Shown one piece after another: positions 6,116-7,340 of a stretch of 7,340 nucleotides of DNA. Each line of letters starts with the position of its first letter. Position 1 is the stretch's first letter. The notes beneath the pieces are model-generated. The model had not been told where the DNA came from, ran no database searches, and was given only the letters and a program-made list of their open reading frames with translations. A program made the position numbers and the translations under genes. This DNA is from Pseudomonadota bacterium (GTDB lineage: Bacteria; Pseudomonadota; Alphaproteobacteria; Rhodospirillales; 2-02-FULL-58-16): assembly GCA_022560215.1 (NCBI GenBank), contig JADFTO010000141.1:1-7340 (forward strand), in the 5' to 3' direction.

Positions 6116-7340
6116 ATGAGCGAGACGAGCCGCATCCGCATCAACCTGTCTGCCGTCGAGAGCAACATCCGGATTCTCCGGGACGTCGTGGGGCCCGAGA
6201 CGGTGATCTGCCCCATCGTCAAGGCGGACGCATACGGGCACGGTGATGCTCCCGTGGCTGCGGTTGCCCTCGAATCCGGAGCGACCTGGCTCGCGGTATC
6301 GCTGATCGAGGAAGGGATCCGACTCCGCGAGGCAGGTATCGACGCCCCGATCCTGCTTCTTTCCGAGACAGGCGCCGATTCCGTGTCTGACATTGCCAAA
6401 TGGCAGCTGACCCCTACTGCATACTCGGTTGACTTCATTGAAGCCCTAGCCGGGGCAGACACCCCTCTTCAGGTCCACGTCAAGGCCGACACCGGGATGC
6501 ACCGGGTCGGTGCTGCCCCGCCGGCCGTTCATGATCTGGTGAGTGCTGTCAATCGCTCGGCAAACCTCGCTGTCGCGGCTCTGTGGACACACTTCCCGGT
6601 CGCCGATGAGGATCCCGAATTCACCGCCCGGCAGATCGAGGTGTTTGACCAGATCGTCGCTGGTTTGGATCTTCCGATGATCCACATGGCGAACACCGCC
6701 GGCGCGGTCCTCTTTCCGGAGGCTCGCCGGGACATGTGTCGCATCGGCCTCGGTCTATACGGTCTCCATCCCTGCCCGGAGACTCGCAGCAAGGTATCGC
6801 TGAGTCCGGCGATGCGGCTCGTCACTCAGGTGTCCCACGTTCAGCATCTCGAGGCTGGAGCCCGTCCCAGCTACGGCCAGATCAAGGAGCTCCAGACCGA
6901 TTCAACGGTGGTGACAGCCCCGGTTGGCTATGCCGATGGTCTGGCGAGAGGACTCTCCGAGTACGGATGTGCTCTCATCGGCGGGCACCGTTTCCCCTTC
7001 GCAGGAACCGTCACCATGGACCAGATAGTCATCGACGTCGGGGATGCGGACATCGGCATCGGTGACGAGGTGGTATTGCTTGGCACCCAGGGTTACGAAG
7101 AAGTGACGGCGTATGAGTGGGCCGAGGAGTTGAAGATTATCCGGGCTGCAGGTACGAGTACACCGTCGCTCAAGGGCCGCGAGCCGGCCAGTCTCGAGAC
7201 CACGCTCCTTGAGTTTCGGAGTTATGTCCTTGCTGATCGAGTTTGCGCTCGCTTCACAGTCAAATTCGTCTCGGATCACTTCGGCGATCGCCTCCCCTTT
7301 TGGGCAAATGCCCTCCCGATTTCTTTCTTTATTAAAGGCT
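6116..7340 (+). CDS. alr: Alanine racemase, intact core, aberrant C-terminus, open to right edge
   Basis: Alanine racemase is the PLP enzyme that makes D-alanine for peptidoglycan. The frame starts RIRINLSAVESN and carries the PLP lysine Lys36 in VKADAYGHG, Arg130 in TGMHRVG, Arg209 in CRIGLGLYG, the catalytic tyrosine Tyr253 in PSYGQ, GYADG (271-275) and MDQ (301-303). All of these are in the normal order and spacing. Homology holds to about residue 340 (YEWAEELKII, near 7142). The usual ending, a YExxxxxxPRVPR-like segment with the PLP-phosphate tyrosine, does not follow in frame. Instead the frame stays open to 7340 with 408 codons, beyond the usual 360-390. A candidate remnant (YEYTVAQGPRAG) occurs in another frame from 7153. 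The sequence style suggests an actinobacterial or similar donor, with visibly lower GC at third positions than the left genes. No Shine-Dalgarno is seen before ATG 6116. It is complete at the N-terminus but disrupted or chimeric at the end. Confidence 0.88.
   Translation, partial: MSETSRIRINLSAVESNIRILRDVVGPETVICPIVKADAYGHGDAPVAAVALESGATWLAVSLIEEGIRLREAGIDAPILLLSETGADSVSDIAKWQLTPTAYSVDFIEALAGADTPLQVHVKADTGMHRVGAAPPAVHDLVSAVNRSANLAVAALWTHFPVADEDPEFTARQIEVFDQIVAGLDLPMIHMANTAGAVLFPEARRDMCRIGLGLYGLHPCPETRSKVSLSPAMRLVTQVSHVQHLEAGARPSYGQIKELQTDSTVVTAPVGYADGLARGLSEYGCALIGGHRFPFAGTVTMDQIVIDVGDADIGIGDEVVLLGTQGYEEVTAYEWAEELKIIRAAGTSTPSLKGREPASLETTLLEFRSYVLADRVCARFTVKFVSDHFGDRLPFWANALPISFFIKG
7147..7339 (-). 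CDS. Unrecognised protein fragment entering from the right edge
   Basis: On the minus strand the frame is open from 7339 and reads with a protein-like pattern: PKGEAIAEVIRDEFDCEASA, then NSISKDITPKLKERGLETGR and LAALERR. Charged helices alternate with a hydrophobic core, possibly a helix-turn-helix-like fold. I do not recognise a family. The same frame stays open down to a stop at 6902-6904, but the part below about 7147 is antisense to the racemase core and is not believable coding sequence. The boundary given is therefore approximate. Base composition is lower in GC than the rest of the window. It overlaps the aberrant end of the racemase frame, so only one of the two readings is likely to be real here. 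Confidence 0.35.

Noticed and set aside
5184..6119. Plus-strand ORF of 311 codons spanning the end of ubiD and the dehydrogenase.
   Set aside because: It is antisense to the dehydrogenase, which has its catalytic lysine motif on the minus strand, and out of frame with ubiD. The product is low-complexity.
7283..7313. Palindromes GGCGATCGCC and GGGCA-AA-TGCCC near the right edge.
   Set aside because: Short palindromes without promoter or terminator context. They lie in a region that may be coding on the minus strand.

Overview
The left six kilobases read as a chromosome of a GC-rich alphaproteobacterium, possibly of the Rhodospirillales. The evidence is a divergent uvrA/ssb neighbourhood, an alphaproteobacterial-type SSB, a UvrA lacking the cysteines of its first zinc finger, and a GTTC-N7-GTTC LexA box in front of ssb. 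No organism name can be fixed from this sequence alone.

Layout: (1) 1-427, minus strand, the N-terminal 142 residues of UvrA. (2) 557-853, minus, a 98-residue single-span membrane protein with a coiled-coil tail, behind a candidate promoter that contains a perfect inverted repeat. (3) 1188-1679, plus, ssb, with an SOS box and a promoter-like element upstream. (4) 1680-2067, an intergenic stretch with hairpins, an AT-rich promoter-like patch and one possible 28-residue ORF. (5) 2068-5374, plus, four genes: a SnoaL/NTF2-like protein, a cyclophilin-like-fold protein, a class II aldolase/adducin protein and a UbiD-type prenyl-FMN decarboxylase. (6) 5394-6065, minus, convergent with ubiD, a 3-hydroxyisobutyrate-dehydrogenase-like protein that lacks its N-terminal Rossmann motif. 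(7) 6116 to about 7145, plus, an alanine racemase of different base composition whose normal C-terminus is not present in frame. (8) About 7150-7340, minus, the end of an unrecognised protein that enters from the right edge.

How the genes work together: uvrA and ssb are DNA-repair and replication genes, and the LexA box places ssb in the SOS regulon. The UbiD, aldolase and dehydrogenase genes resemble a catabolic module for a carboxylated aromatic or heterocyclic acid. The two small barrel/cyclophilin-fold proteins in front may act on or bind the same ligand; this is inference. The substrate cannot be read from the sequence.

The right end looks like a composite. The dehydrogenase is cut off exactly at a 12-bp-arm hairpin (6051-6082), and the racemase begins 34 bases later with different codon usage and is itself disrupted near 7140-7160. 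Horizontal transfer or rearrangement is possible, but an assembly or amplification chimera is at least as likely and should be excluded first.
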